Below, one piece after another: positions 1 to 5,196 of a stretch of DNA of 5,196 nucleotides. Under the pieces are notes generated by a model. The model was not told the origin of the DNA. It saw nothing but the letters and a program-made list of their open reading frames with translations, and did not search any database. The translations under genes and the position numbers were made by a program. The stretch covers positions 1 to 5,196 of the forward strand of contig JAHEDM010000205.1 in the NCBI GenBank assembly GCA_024641205.1. The letters are read 5' to 3'. This DNA is from Actinomycetes bacterium (GTDB lineage: Bacteria > Actinomycetota > Acidimicrobiia > Spongiisociales > UBA4744). Every line of letters begins with the position of its first letter. Position 1 is the stretch's first letter.

Positions 1-359
1 CTGATCGCGGCAATCAATTCGGCCGGCTTGCCCTTGACCACGTCTGCGGCGGCACCAGCCGCGACCATGTCCCCGATCCGTCCTATGTTCTCAAACGAAG
101 CGACTGCAACGATCTCCATGCGCCGTTCGGCTTCTTCGCGAAGCCGCCGGGCGGTGTTGGCCGGTCCGATTCCGGAGAGTCCCGCGTCGATGACGGCCAC
201 GGTGGGGTGAGCGGTACGGGCAAGCGCCAGAGCCTGCTCGCCGCTGGCGGCCTCTCCGACCACCTCGATGCGTGCGGACAGCAGAACGTTGGACGTCACG
301 GTCCTGGCAACAGGATCCGAATCAACGAGCAATACAAGCGGTTCCAGAACAACCTCCAC
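1..359 (-). CDS. Response-regulator receiver-domain protein, C-terminus cut by the window edge
   Basis: The 119 visible residues form an essentially complete CheY-like receiver domain, the phosphorylation input of two-component systems. Seen: the acidic pair D13 and D15 (LVDSDP), the likely phosphoacceptor D58 after a hydrophobic strand (VAVIDAGLSG), the switch Ser S88 (VAVAS), and the conserved Lys K109 (DVVKGKPAEL). The usual D-x-x-M-P after the phosphoacceptor is replaced by D-A-G-L-S-G. The frame is open upstream into the preceding gene; I chose GTG at 359 because it lies just ahead of the first receiver strand and 50 bp after the lipoprotein stop. No clear Shine-Dalgarno supports it, and a rare CTG at 347 with GGAGG 5 nt upstream is an alternative. 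The output domain (HTH, ANTAR or other) lies beyond base 1, so DNA binding cannot be claimed. It is the last gene of the leftward set here, and no partner kinase is visible. Confidence 0.85.
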   Translation of the reverse strand, partial: MEVVLEPLVLLVDSDPVARTVTSNVLLSARIEVVGEAASGEQALALARTAHPTVAVIDAGLSGIGPANTARRLREEAERRMEIVAVASFENIGRIGDMVAAGAAADVVKGKPAELIAAI

Positions 360-409
360 CTCAGGCCATACCAGGTGTATCGACCCAGGAGGCCAAAAAA
401 TTGAGGGGG

Positions 410-889
410 TCAGGAGCCGATGTGGATCGGGTCTATGTCCGCGTACGGTCCAAGGAACTCAAGAGTCGTTCCATCGACCACCCGGGCGAAGTAGTGCGCA
501 TCGAGGATTGCCTGCTCGGCTTCGGTCAGTTCGTCTTTGAGCACGAGGCCACCAGCATCTTCTGAGTCGATCAAATGGACCGTGACGGGGGCGTATTCGT
601 CGACCACGCCTTCCATGATGTTGCGGATGTCCTGCTCGGTGTAGGTTCCCGGATCGACGAGCACCACATACTCTCCGGCGCCCGTGTCCCCCGCAATGAT
701 GTCGTATGCCGGAGGTTCAGCGACGCCACCGGTGGTAGTGGTTTCGCCATCCGTTCCGTTACCGGCCGCCGTTGTCGAGGTGGTCTGAGACGGGCTTGTG
801 GTCGTGGTGGTCGGTTCGGCGTCGTCGCCACGATTACAGGCTGCGCCTACGAGGGCGAGAGCGAAAACAAGGATCAAGAAACGTCGCAT
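410..889 (-). CDS. Small secreted lipoprotein of unknown function with Thr-rich linker
   Basis: I do not recognise this 159-aa protein as a named family. Seen: an N-terminal signal with two arginines and a hydrophobic stretch (residues 2-17), then Cys18 in LVGAAC, consistent with lipid attachment although Gly at -3 is not the ideal lipobox residue. Residues 27-53 are a low-complexity Thr/Ser/Gly linker typical of actinobacterial exported proteins. Residues 62-151 look like a compact alpha/beta domain: strand EYVVLVDPG, helix EQDIRNIMEGVVDEY, strand PVTVHLID, helix TEAEQAILDAHYFARV and a C-terminal TTLEFLGPY. It probably sits on the outer face of the cytoplasmic membrane. The ATG at 889 is preferred because an AAGTGGA motif lies 9 nt upstream; an ATG at 898 and a TTG at 922 in the same frame would add residues before the signal peptide. 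It lies between the aminotransferase and the receiver gene on the same strand. Confidence 0.8.
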   Translation of the reverse strand: MRRFLILVFALALVGAACNRGDDAEPTTTTTSPSQTTSTTAAGNGTDGETTTTGGVAEPPAYDIIAGDTGAGEYVVLVDPGTYTEQDIRNIMEGVVDEYAPVTVHLIDSEDAGGLVLKDELTEAEQAILDAHYFARVVDGTTLEFLGPYADIDPIHIGS

Positions 890-898
890 GAGTGTCAT

Positions 899-905
899 TC
901 CACTT
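899..905 (-). promoter_or_regulatory. Putative ribosome binding site of the lipoprotein gene
   Basis: AAGTGGA on the minus strand, one mismatch from AAGGAGG-type sites within its core, ends 9 nt before the ATG at 889. It is almost adjacent to the alternative ATG at 898, so it favours the shorter start, which also gives a well-shaped signal peptide. The match is modest. Confidence 0.4.
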
Positions 906-932
906 TCGTAGCTAATTCTCAAACGGATTCAT

Positions 933-956
933 CCCCCGACTAGTTCCCCGGGGGGT
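933..956. repeat. GC inverted repeat between aminotransferase and lipoprotein genes
   Basis: A run of C at 933-937 can pair with the G run at 950-956, and the 8-base perfect palindrome CCCCGGGG (946-953) lies inside. The element sits in the 74-bp gap after the aminotransferase stop and before the lipoprotein start. Neither strand has a T-tract after it, so it is not a canonical intrinsic terminator. It could be an RNA processing or attenuation stem, or merely a GC-rich coincidence. Confidence 0.25.
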
Positions 957-963
957 CTCCCGT

Positions 964-1785
964 TCAGGTTGTCTCAGATTGAACACGGGCGGCATATGCG
1001 GCGGCCAGCAGGCCGGTCACCGGGCCCGGCGCAAACTTGGTCGATCCTACCCGATCGACCGGGCTGACCTCCTTGAGGGTGGACAAGGCGAAAACCTCAT
1101 CGGCCTCCAGAACCCGATCGAGCGTGAAACGCCCCTCGGTGACGGTCAACCCGAGCCCGGCGGCCTCTTCGATGGCCACCATACGGGTGATCGAGGCGAG
1201 GATCCCGAGGTCAAGCGAAGGGGTCTCAACTGCCCCAGAAACCACCCAGCCGACCGAAAACGTTGGGCCCTCGAGTACGTACCCGTCACGGGAAATCAGC
1301 AACGCATCACTGAATCCTTCCGCTCCTGCCGTCCGCCAGGCCGCCATGTTGGGCGCGTAGGAGAGCGTCTTGGCCCCCATCAGCTCCCAGGGTGTGCCTC
1401 CCGATTGCCAGGGGGCCGGGGTCGGCCGCACCGACACCGGCCCGGGTGATTCGGGGACTGGTTCCCACAGCACGATGACCCGGCTGGGGCTGTCCACGTC
1501 CGGATCGGATCCGCCCCGGGTAACGAGAATCCGGATCGAGCAATCCCCCCCGTCCTCGCCGACCGCTTTCGCCCAACGAGCGACCTCCGACATGTCCGGC
1601 AGATCAAGCTGCATGAGGGCCGCACTCCGCCGAAGTCGAGCTAGATGGGCGTCGAGTTGAAACAACCGGCCCCGATAACAGCGGATGGCCTCGAAGATCC
1701 CGTCACCACGCAACAAACCCCAGTCGAATACCGAGATGGCTGCTTGTTGGGCGTCGACCGGCCGGCCGTCGATCATCACTCGCAT
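964..1785 (-). CDS. Aminotransferase class IV (BCAT / D-amino acid transaminase / ADC lyase superfamily)
   Basis: A PLP-dependent fold-IV enzyme of 273 aa, a normal length for the superfamily. Seen, numbered from the ATG at 1785: the N-terminal motif FDWGLLRGDGIFEAIR (residues 20-35), HLARLRRSA (47-55), the probable PLP-binding lysine K139 in GAKTLSYAPN, E172 in VLEGPTFSVGW, the PLP-phosphate segment GILASITR (194-201), and ALSTLKEVSPV near the C-terminus. Family members transfer amino groups from branched-chain or D-amino acids, or cleave aminodeoxychorismate to p-aminobenzoate in folate synthesis. The loop after E172 (GPTFSVGW) fits none of the textbook subgroup signatures well (EGTGEN, EGSSSN or the ADC-lyase form), so I give no substrate or symbol. 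The first in-frame codon is a TTG at 1788; ATG at 1785 is preferred and ATG at 1776 is possible. No Shine-Dalgarno is visible. It follows nadE by 53 bp on the same strand. Confidence 0.9.
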   Translation of the reverse strand: MRVMIDGRPVDAQQAAISVFDWGLLRGDGIFEAIRCYRGRLFQLDAHLARLRRSAALMQLDLPDMSEVARWAKAVGEDGGDCSIRILVTRGGSDPDVDSPSRVIVLWEPVPESPGPVSVRPTPAPWQSGGTPWELMGAKTLSYAPNMAAWRTAGAEGFSDALLISRDGYVLEGPTFSVGWVVSGAVETPSLDLGILASITRMVAIEEAAGLGLTVTEGRFTLDRVLEADEVFALSTLKEVSPVDRVGSTKFAPGPVTGLLAAAYAARVQSETT

Positions 1786-1792
1786 CAAAGAG

Positions 1793-1798
1793 AGGATA
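1793..1798 (-). promoter_or_regulatory. Candidate -10 element for a leaderless aminotransferase transcript
   Basis: TATCCT on the minus strand fits the relaxed actinobacterial -10 pattern TANNNT and ends 7 nt before the ATG at 1785. That spacing would put transcription initiation at or next to the A of the start codon. The gene lacks a Shine-Dalgarno motif, which agrees with leaderless translation. No convincing -35 is seen, and a six-base match with three free positions occurs often by chance. Confidence 0.3.
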
Positions 1799-1838
1799 GT
1801 GGTGCAGCCGTCCCGAACCTGTGACCTGAGGCCTCTCC

Positions 1839-3554
1839 TTACCCCTCCCGGTAACGATTGGTGATGGGGAGGCGACGGTCCTTGCCGAACGCTTTGCGGG
1901 TGATCCTCACCCCGGGGGCCGCCTGGCGGCGCTTATACTCGTTGTGATCGACCAGGCCCGCCACTTTGCGGACGAGGTCGGCGTCATAGCCATCGCTGAT
2001 GATCTCCTCCACCGACCGGTCCTCTTCGACGTAGCGGGCCAGGATCTGATCGAGCAGGTCGTACGGCGGAAGGCTGTCACTGTCCTTCTGATCGGGTCGC
2101 AGCTCCGCCGAAGGTGGCTTGTCGATGATCGACCGGGGGATAACCTCCGCCTCGGAGTTCCGCCATTCCGCCAGCCGGTAGACCAGGGTCTTGAAAACAT
2201 CTTTGAGCACCGAATACCCGCCCACCATGTCGCCGTAAAGCGTGGCGTATCCGACGGCCACTTCCGATTTGTTGCCGGTAGTAACCACCATGTGTCCGAA
2301 CTTGTTGGAGAGCGCCATGACGATGGCTCCCCGAATCCGAGCCTGCAGGTTCTCCTCGGCGACACCGAATTCGGTACCCGAGAAGGCCGGATCGAGCGAG
2401 GTCAGATACTCGGAAAATACGTCGTCGATCGGGATGACGTCAAAGCGGATGCCCAGTCGTTCGGCCAGAGCCTTGGCATCGAGCACCGACCCTTCCGACG
2501 AGAACCTGGTCGGCATGGCAACTCCCCACACGGCCTCAGGACCGAGGGCATCTGCGGCCACGGCTGCCGAGAGGGCAGAGTCGATGCCGCCGGACAGCCC
2601 GATCACTATGTCCGTGAAGCCGTTCTTGTGGACGTAATCGTGCAACCCGGTAACCAGGGCCTGGTAGATCTCGGATTCTTCCGGTTCGAGGCGCGCACCG
2701 GAGGCGGGAGCCGGCCGGGCCGGTCGCTCGACGAGGGGGTCGGGGCGAACCGGCACCACCGCGCGCCCGGGGGTGTGCACAGCGCCGAGGGGTGTGTCCA
2801 CCACGAATCGGTCCTCGGCGAATTCGGCAGCCCGATAGAGAAGATCGCCTGAGGCGTCGAACACCATGCTGTCACCCTCAAAAACCAGTTCGTCTTGACC
2901 GCCGACGAGATTGACGTACACGACCGGCACGCCGGACCGGACGGCCTGTCCGGACAGCAGGGCGGCCCGTTCCTCGGCCTTGTTGGTGTGATAGGGCGAA
3001 GCGTTGATGTTGAGCAACACCCGGGCCCCGGCCAAAGCCTGATGCGTGGGAGGACCATCGGGAATCCAGATGTCCTCGCAGATCGAAACACCCACCGGTA
3101 CTCCTCCCACGTCCCAGATCCTGGCCGGCTCGCGGCCGGGAACGAAATAGCGGTCCTCGTCGAACACGCCGTAGTTGGGAAGCAAGACCTTGTGGTACAC
3201 CCCGCGTATCGCACCTCGATAGAGAAGTGCCGCGGCGTTGGCGACACCACGGACCGCGGCGTCCTCCAGCGGATCGACTACGGCGCCGACCCGATCGGCG
3301 AAACCGACCACGCTGACAACGTCTCCCGCCAGGGCCGCCAGCCGGCCAAGCACATCCAGGTTGGATTGGACAAACGCCGGGCGAATCAACAGGTCCTCAG
3401 GCGGGTATCCCGTAATGGCCAGCTCGGGAAGTAGCAGAACGTCGGCCTGTTGATCCTCCGCCCAGGCCATCGCCCGGGCGATGCGGTCGTGATTGCCCTC
3501 GAGGTCTCCGACCACCAGGTTCAGCTGGGCGCCTGCCACGCGTAGGAAGTCCAT
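1839..3554 (-). CDS. nadE: Glutamine-dependent NAD+ synthetase
   Basis: Catalyses the last step of NAD+ biosynthesis: ATP-dependent amidation of nicotinic acid adenine dinucleotide with ammonia released from glutamine. The 571-aa protein has two domains. Residues 1-270 are a nitrilase/CN-hydrolase glutaminase with the Glu-Lys-Cys triad visible as E44 (LLPELAITGYPPEDL), K122 (YHKVLLPNYGVFDEDRYF) and C159 (VSICEDIW). Residues 290-571 are the synthetase domain, with the ATP pyrophosphatase loop SGGIDSAL (321-328), TTGNKSE (425-431), the segment GDMVGGYSVLKDV (441-453) and KPPSAEL near residue 480. Everything needed for both half-reactions appears intact. The length matches the shorter bacterial glutamine-dependent form rather than the longer (about 680 aa) mycobacterial one. 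The ATG at 3554 begins directly at the first strand (LRVAGAQLN) of the nitrilase fold, so the start is secure. It is the first gene of the leftward set and is divergent from the SRPBCC-glnE pair. Confidence 0.97.
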   Translation of the reverse strand: MDFLRVAGAQLNLVVGDLEGNHDRIARAMAWAEDQQADVLLLPELAITGYPPEDLLIRPAFVQSNLDVLGRLAALAGDVVSVVGFADRVGAVVDPLEDAAVRGVANAAALLYRGAIRGVYHKVLLPNYGVFDEDRYFVPGREPARIWDVGGVPVGVSICEDIWIPDGPPTHQALAGARVLLNINASPYHTNKAEERAALLSGQAVRSGVPVVYVNLVGGQDELVFEGDSMVFDASGDLLYRAAEFAEDRFVVDTPLGAVHTPGRAVVPVRPDPLVERPARPAPASGARLEPEESEIYQALVTGLHDYVHKNGFTDIVIGLSGGIDSALSAAVAADALGPEAVWGVAMPTRFSSEGSVLDAKALAERLGIRFDVIPIDDVFSEYLTSLDPAFSGTEFGVAEENLQARIRGAIVMALSNKFGHMVVTTGNKSEVAVGYATLYGDMVGGYSVLKDVFKTLVYRLAEWRNSEAEVIPRSIIDKPPSAELRPDQKDSDSLPPYDLLDQILARYVEEDRSVEEIISDGYDADLVRKVAGLVDHNEYKRRQAAPGVRITRKAFGKDRRLPITNRYREG

Positions 3555-3560
3555 CCGGAA

Positions 3561-3566
3561 ATCCTA
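3561..3566 (-). promoter_or_regulatory. Candidate -10 element (or Shine-Dalgarno) of nadE
   Basis: TAGGAT on the minus strand ends 6 nt before the nadE ATG. It fits TANNNT with A at position 5, a good actinobacterial -10, and the spacing would give a leaderless mRNA. The same bases contain AGGA 7 nt before the ATG, a short Shine-Dalgarno, so the two readings compete. No clear -35 is seen. Confidence 0.4.
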
Positions 3567-3623
3567 GAAGGTCGGCATCGGCTGAGCGCACGTGGCCGCA
3601 GCAGGACACCGATCGGCACTCGA

Positions 3624-3651
3624 GGCCGTTGAAGTTCCGGGGCTTCCGGCC
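3624..3651. promoter_or_regulatory. Imperfect inverted repeat in the divergent nadE / SRPBCC intergenic region
   Basis: GGCCG (3624-3628), a TT bulge, GAAG (3631-3634), an 8-base spacer (TTCCGGGG), then CTTC and CGGCC (3643-3651): nine paired bases in two blocks. Its centre (about 3638) is within a few bases of the midpoint between the nadE ATG (3554) and the SRPBCC GTG (3714), as expected for an operator serving both promoters. It could equally be an RNA stem in a 5' leader. The rest of this 159-bp spacer holds no gene that I can support. Confidence 0.35.
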
Positions 3652-3697
3652 CTGGCAGAGTTGGTGCGGCGGAAAGACAATCAAGTTGAAGCAATCG

Positions 3698-3709
3698 AAG
3701 TAGGTGATC
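3698..3709 (+). promoter_or_regulatory. Extended Shine-Dalgarno sequence of the SRPBCC gene
   Basis: AAGTAGGTGATC differs at one base from AAGGAGGTGATC, the complement of the 3' end of bacterial 16S rRNA. The core is about 9 nt before GTG 3714 but about 18 nt before the alternative ATG 3723, so it favours the GTG. Such a long match suggests efficient initiation, unlike the neighbouring genes, which lack strong sites. Confidence 0.6.
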
Positions 3710-3713
3710 GCTG

Positions 3714-4193
3714 GTGCGCCAAATGACAGATTCGATCCTGATCAACTCCGCGGCGGAACCCATCTGGGACTGGCTGGCGAACTTGCCCGCGCACTACACG
3801 GAGTGGCACCCGGATCACGTGTCGGCCGAGTGGGAACGGGGGGAGCTCAATCAGGTTGGTTCCGCATTGCGAGCGGTGGAGTACTTGGGAGGCAAACGGG
3901 AGGTGCTTCGATTTGAGATAACCTCGGTTGACCCTCCTCATCGATTCAAGTATCGGATCCGGGGACCGATCTCGTTGCTGCTCCCGTGCGGCGGTTTTGC
4001 TCTCGTGCAGGCAGACCCCGGCTTGTGGTTCACGGCAAGCATCTCGTATCGGTTCGGGGCTCTGGTCGAGCGTTTGTTCAGCCGCCGGAGCGCGGCCCTG
4101 CGCCAACACATGAAGGAGGAGGGCGAGAACCTGAAGCTGATCATCGAATCGGCCGGGCGATCGACGCAAGGGCAGGAAGCGCCGAGGGCCTAG
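3714..4193 (+). CDS. SRPBCC (START/polyketide-cyclase-like) family protein
   Basis: A 159-aa cytosolic protein with the outline of the SRPBCC helix-grip fold, a deep hydrophobic ligand pocket used by START, Bet v 1 and polyketide cyclase proteins. Seen: first strand DSILINSAAEPIWDWLANL (residues 6-24), the W-H-P region at 31-33 typical of the 'aperiodic' loop in polyketide-cyclase-type members, strands LRFEITSVDPPHRFKYRI (65-82), and the long C-terminal helix LRQHMKEEGENLKLIIE (129-145). There is no signal peptide or membrane segment. The ligand or reaction cannot be inferred. The GTG start at 3714 is chosen from the extended ribosome binding site; ATG 3723 would remove three residues before the first strand. 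The last dozen residues (STQGQEAPRA) are a polar tail outside the fold. Its stop is only 10 bp before the glnE ATG, so the two are probably cotranscribed. Confidence 0.82.
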   Translation: MRQMTDSILINSAAEPIWDWLANLPAHYTEWHPDHVSAEWERGELNQVGSALRAVEYLGGKREVLRFEITSVDPPHRFKYRIRGPISLLLPCGGFALVQADPGLWFTASISYRFGALVERLFSRRSAALRQHMKEEGENLKLIIESAGRSTQGQEAPRA

Positions 4194-4203
4194 CCTGGCT
4201 TTG

Positions 4204-5196
4204 ATGAGCACAGAAGCGTCGCCGACCCGCCTGGGGATTACCGAACCGCTCCTGTTGCGTTTTGCCGCCGTCGGGTGGATCGGCCATGACGGTCTGGTGC
4301 TGCAGCCAGCCGTGGAAATGCTTCGGACGGTTCGCCGCGGTCCCGAACCCGAGGCGACCCTGGACCGGATCATCGCCATCTTCGAGGCTGCCCCCGAGCT
4401 GGCTCAACGGACCCTGGCCGATCCAGGTCTCGGCGCCGCCCTGGTGGCGATAGCCGGCTCGAGCCGGGCTTTGTCCGCCACCGTGCGAGCCAACCCCGAT
4501 TGGCTGAGACCGGACGAAGAACCGGCCCTCGACCCCCCATTGGCCGACGAGCTCTTTGCCGAGCGCCTGACCGCGATTCGACGGTTTGTGCGGCGGCGGT
4601 TGTTGTGGATTGCGGTGCGGGATCTGTTGGGGCAGGCCACCATGCCCGAAGTAGGTCGGGACCTAGCCGACACCGCCGATGCGGCCGCGGCCGCCGCGTT
4701 GGCCGCCGTCGATCAGGAGACTCGCCGCTCCCCCGCCTTCACCGACCTACCTCCGGTCCCCTTCACTGTGATCGCCATGGGCAAATGGGGAGGACGCGAA
4801 CTCAACTACTCCTCCGATATCGACATGCTGTTCGTCTACGACAGTCCCGACGGAGTAGATCCGGAACGGGCCAGACGGTTCGCCAACAAAACCGCAACCG
4901 AGTTCATGGCCGCCCTCGGCCAGGTCACCCCGGAAGGAGCCGCCTTCCGGGTCGATGCCGACCTCAGACCAGAAGGCAGAAACGGTCCTTTGGCCCGATC
5001 CTTGGACAGCTATGCCGGCTACTACGACAAATGGGCCCAAACCTGGGAATTCCAATCGCTCATCAAAGCCCGCCCGGCGGCAGGCGACCCCAACCTCGGA
5101 GCACGATTCATCCACCTGATCGCCCCCCACGTCTACCCCGACACCCTCAACCCAGACGCCATCCGCTCCATCCGCACCATGAAAGCCCGCATCGAA
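4204..5196 (+). CDS. glnE: Glutamine synthetase adenylyltransferase/de-adenylylase, N-terminal part, cut by the window edge
   Basis: GlnE attaches AMP to glutamine synthetase when nitrogen is plentiful and removes it when nitrogen is scarce. The window holds the first 331 of roughly 950-1000 residues expected for the family. Seen: a helical N-terminus, then the first nucleotidyltransferase domain with GKWGGREL (193-200) and the metal-binding SSDIDMLF (203-210; D205 and D207), RVDADLRPEGRNGPLARS (249-266) and the helix around WEFQSLIKARPAAGD (281-295). In E. coli this N-terminal domain is the de-adenylylation half; the adenylylation half would lie past the right edge. The ATG at 4204 starts 10 bp after the SRPBCC stop with no convincing Shine-Dalgarno, suggesting translational coupling to that gene. 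The frame is open to the last base. Third-codon bases change strongly along the gene, from G/T-ending near 4582-4635 to C/A-ending near 5086-5196. The family assignment is secure. Confidence 0.95.
   Translation, partial: MSTEASPTRLGITEPLLLRFAAVGWIGHDGLVLQPAVEMLRTVRRGPEPEATLDRIIAIFEAAPELAQRTLADPGLGAALVAIAGSSRALSATVRANPDWLRPDEEPALDPPLADELFAERLTAIRRFVRRRLLWIAVRDLLGQATMPEVGRDLADTADAAAAAALAAVDQETRRSPAFTDLPPVPFTVIAMGKWGGRELNYSSDIDMLFVYDSPDGVDPERARRFANKTATEFMAALGQVTPEGAAFRVDADLRPEGRNGPLARSLDSYAGYYDKWAQTWEFQSLIKARPAAGDPNLGARFIHLIAPHVYPDTLNPDAIRSIRTMKARIE

Noticed and set aside
395..430. Possible intrinsic terminator at the end of the lipoprotein gene (CCGAT-GTGG-ATCGG stem at 417-430 and six T on the minus strand at 395-400)
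   Set aside because: The stem has only five pairs, lies inside the coding end, and is separated from the T-run by about 16 nt, so it does not make a working terminator.
575..943. A 122-codon plus-strand frame opposite the lipoprotein
   Set aside because: The opposite strand has a signal peptide, lipidation Cys and typical Thr-rich linker. The plus-strand product shows nothing coherent.
1944..2852. A 302-codon open frame on the plus strand opposite nadE
   Set aside because: It is the antisense shadow of a clearly real gene in GC-rich DNA. Its translation shows no family motif, and nadE is intact through the whole stretch.
3636..3650. TTCCGG occurring twice as a direct repeat in the divergent spacer
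   Set aside because: Two copies of a six-base GC-rich word are not significant, and both fall within the inverted repeat already described.
3681..4379. A 232-codon open frame on the minus strand across the SRPBCC gene and the start of glnE
   Set aside because: Its translation is basic and low in family-like motifs, and it overlaps two plus-strand genes that carry recognisable domains.
4747..5130. A 127-codon minus-strand frame within glnE
   Set aside because: The plus strand here encodes the conserved GlnE nucleotidyltransferase motifs, so this frame is a shadow produced by codon bias.
1..5196. Mobile elements, CRISPR arrays, phage defence or toxin-antitoxin genes
   Set aside because: No transposase, integrase, spaced direct repeats, target-site duplications or recognisable defence domains were seen. 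The genes are mostly housekeeping or ordinary accessory types.

Overview
The window is GC-rich. Its coding style points to an actinobacterium, possibly an uncultured Acidimicrobiia-like lineage. The signs are G/C-ending codons, a Thr-rich lipoprotein linker, a glutamine-hydrolysing two-domain NAD synthetase and a GlnE adenylyltransferase. The phylum is an inference from gene content and composition; there is no rRNA or other marker here.

Layout. Four genes run leftward on the minus strand from a divergent intergenic region at about 3555-3713. In transcription order they are nadE (glutamine-dependent NAD+ synthetase, 571 aa), a class IV PLP-fold aminotransferase (273 aa), a small secreted lipoprotein of unknown function (159 aa), and a response-regulator receiver domain cut by the left edge. 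The gaps between them are 53, 74 and 50 bp, so they could be one transcript but are not tightly packed. Two genes run rightward: an SRPBCC/START-fold protein (159 aa), then, 10 bp later, glnE, of which the first 331 codons are present before the right edge.

How they may work together. NadE hydrolyses glutamine to supply ammonia for NAD+ synthesis. GlnE adenylylates and de-adenylylates glutamine synthetase, so the two divergent transcripts both touch glutamine. That link is suggestive only. The aminotransferase could act on amino acids or aminodeoxychorismate, but its substrate cannot be read from the sequence. The SRPBCC protein, lipoprotein and receiver protein have no assigned role.

Regulatory signals. 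A bulged 9-bp inverted repeat sits almost exactly midway between nadE and the SRPBCC gene. TANNNT hexamers lie 6 and 7 nt upstream of the nadE and aminotransferase ATGs, at leaderless-promoter spacing. The SRPBCC gene has an unusually extended Shine-Dalgarno match that favours its GTG start.

I see no mobile element, CRISPR array, tRNA or rRNA, and no strong evidence for a new multi-gene system. The least explained items are the lipoprotein domain, the altered phosphate-side loop of the aminotransferase, and a sharp change of third-codon-base usage inside glnE.
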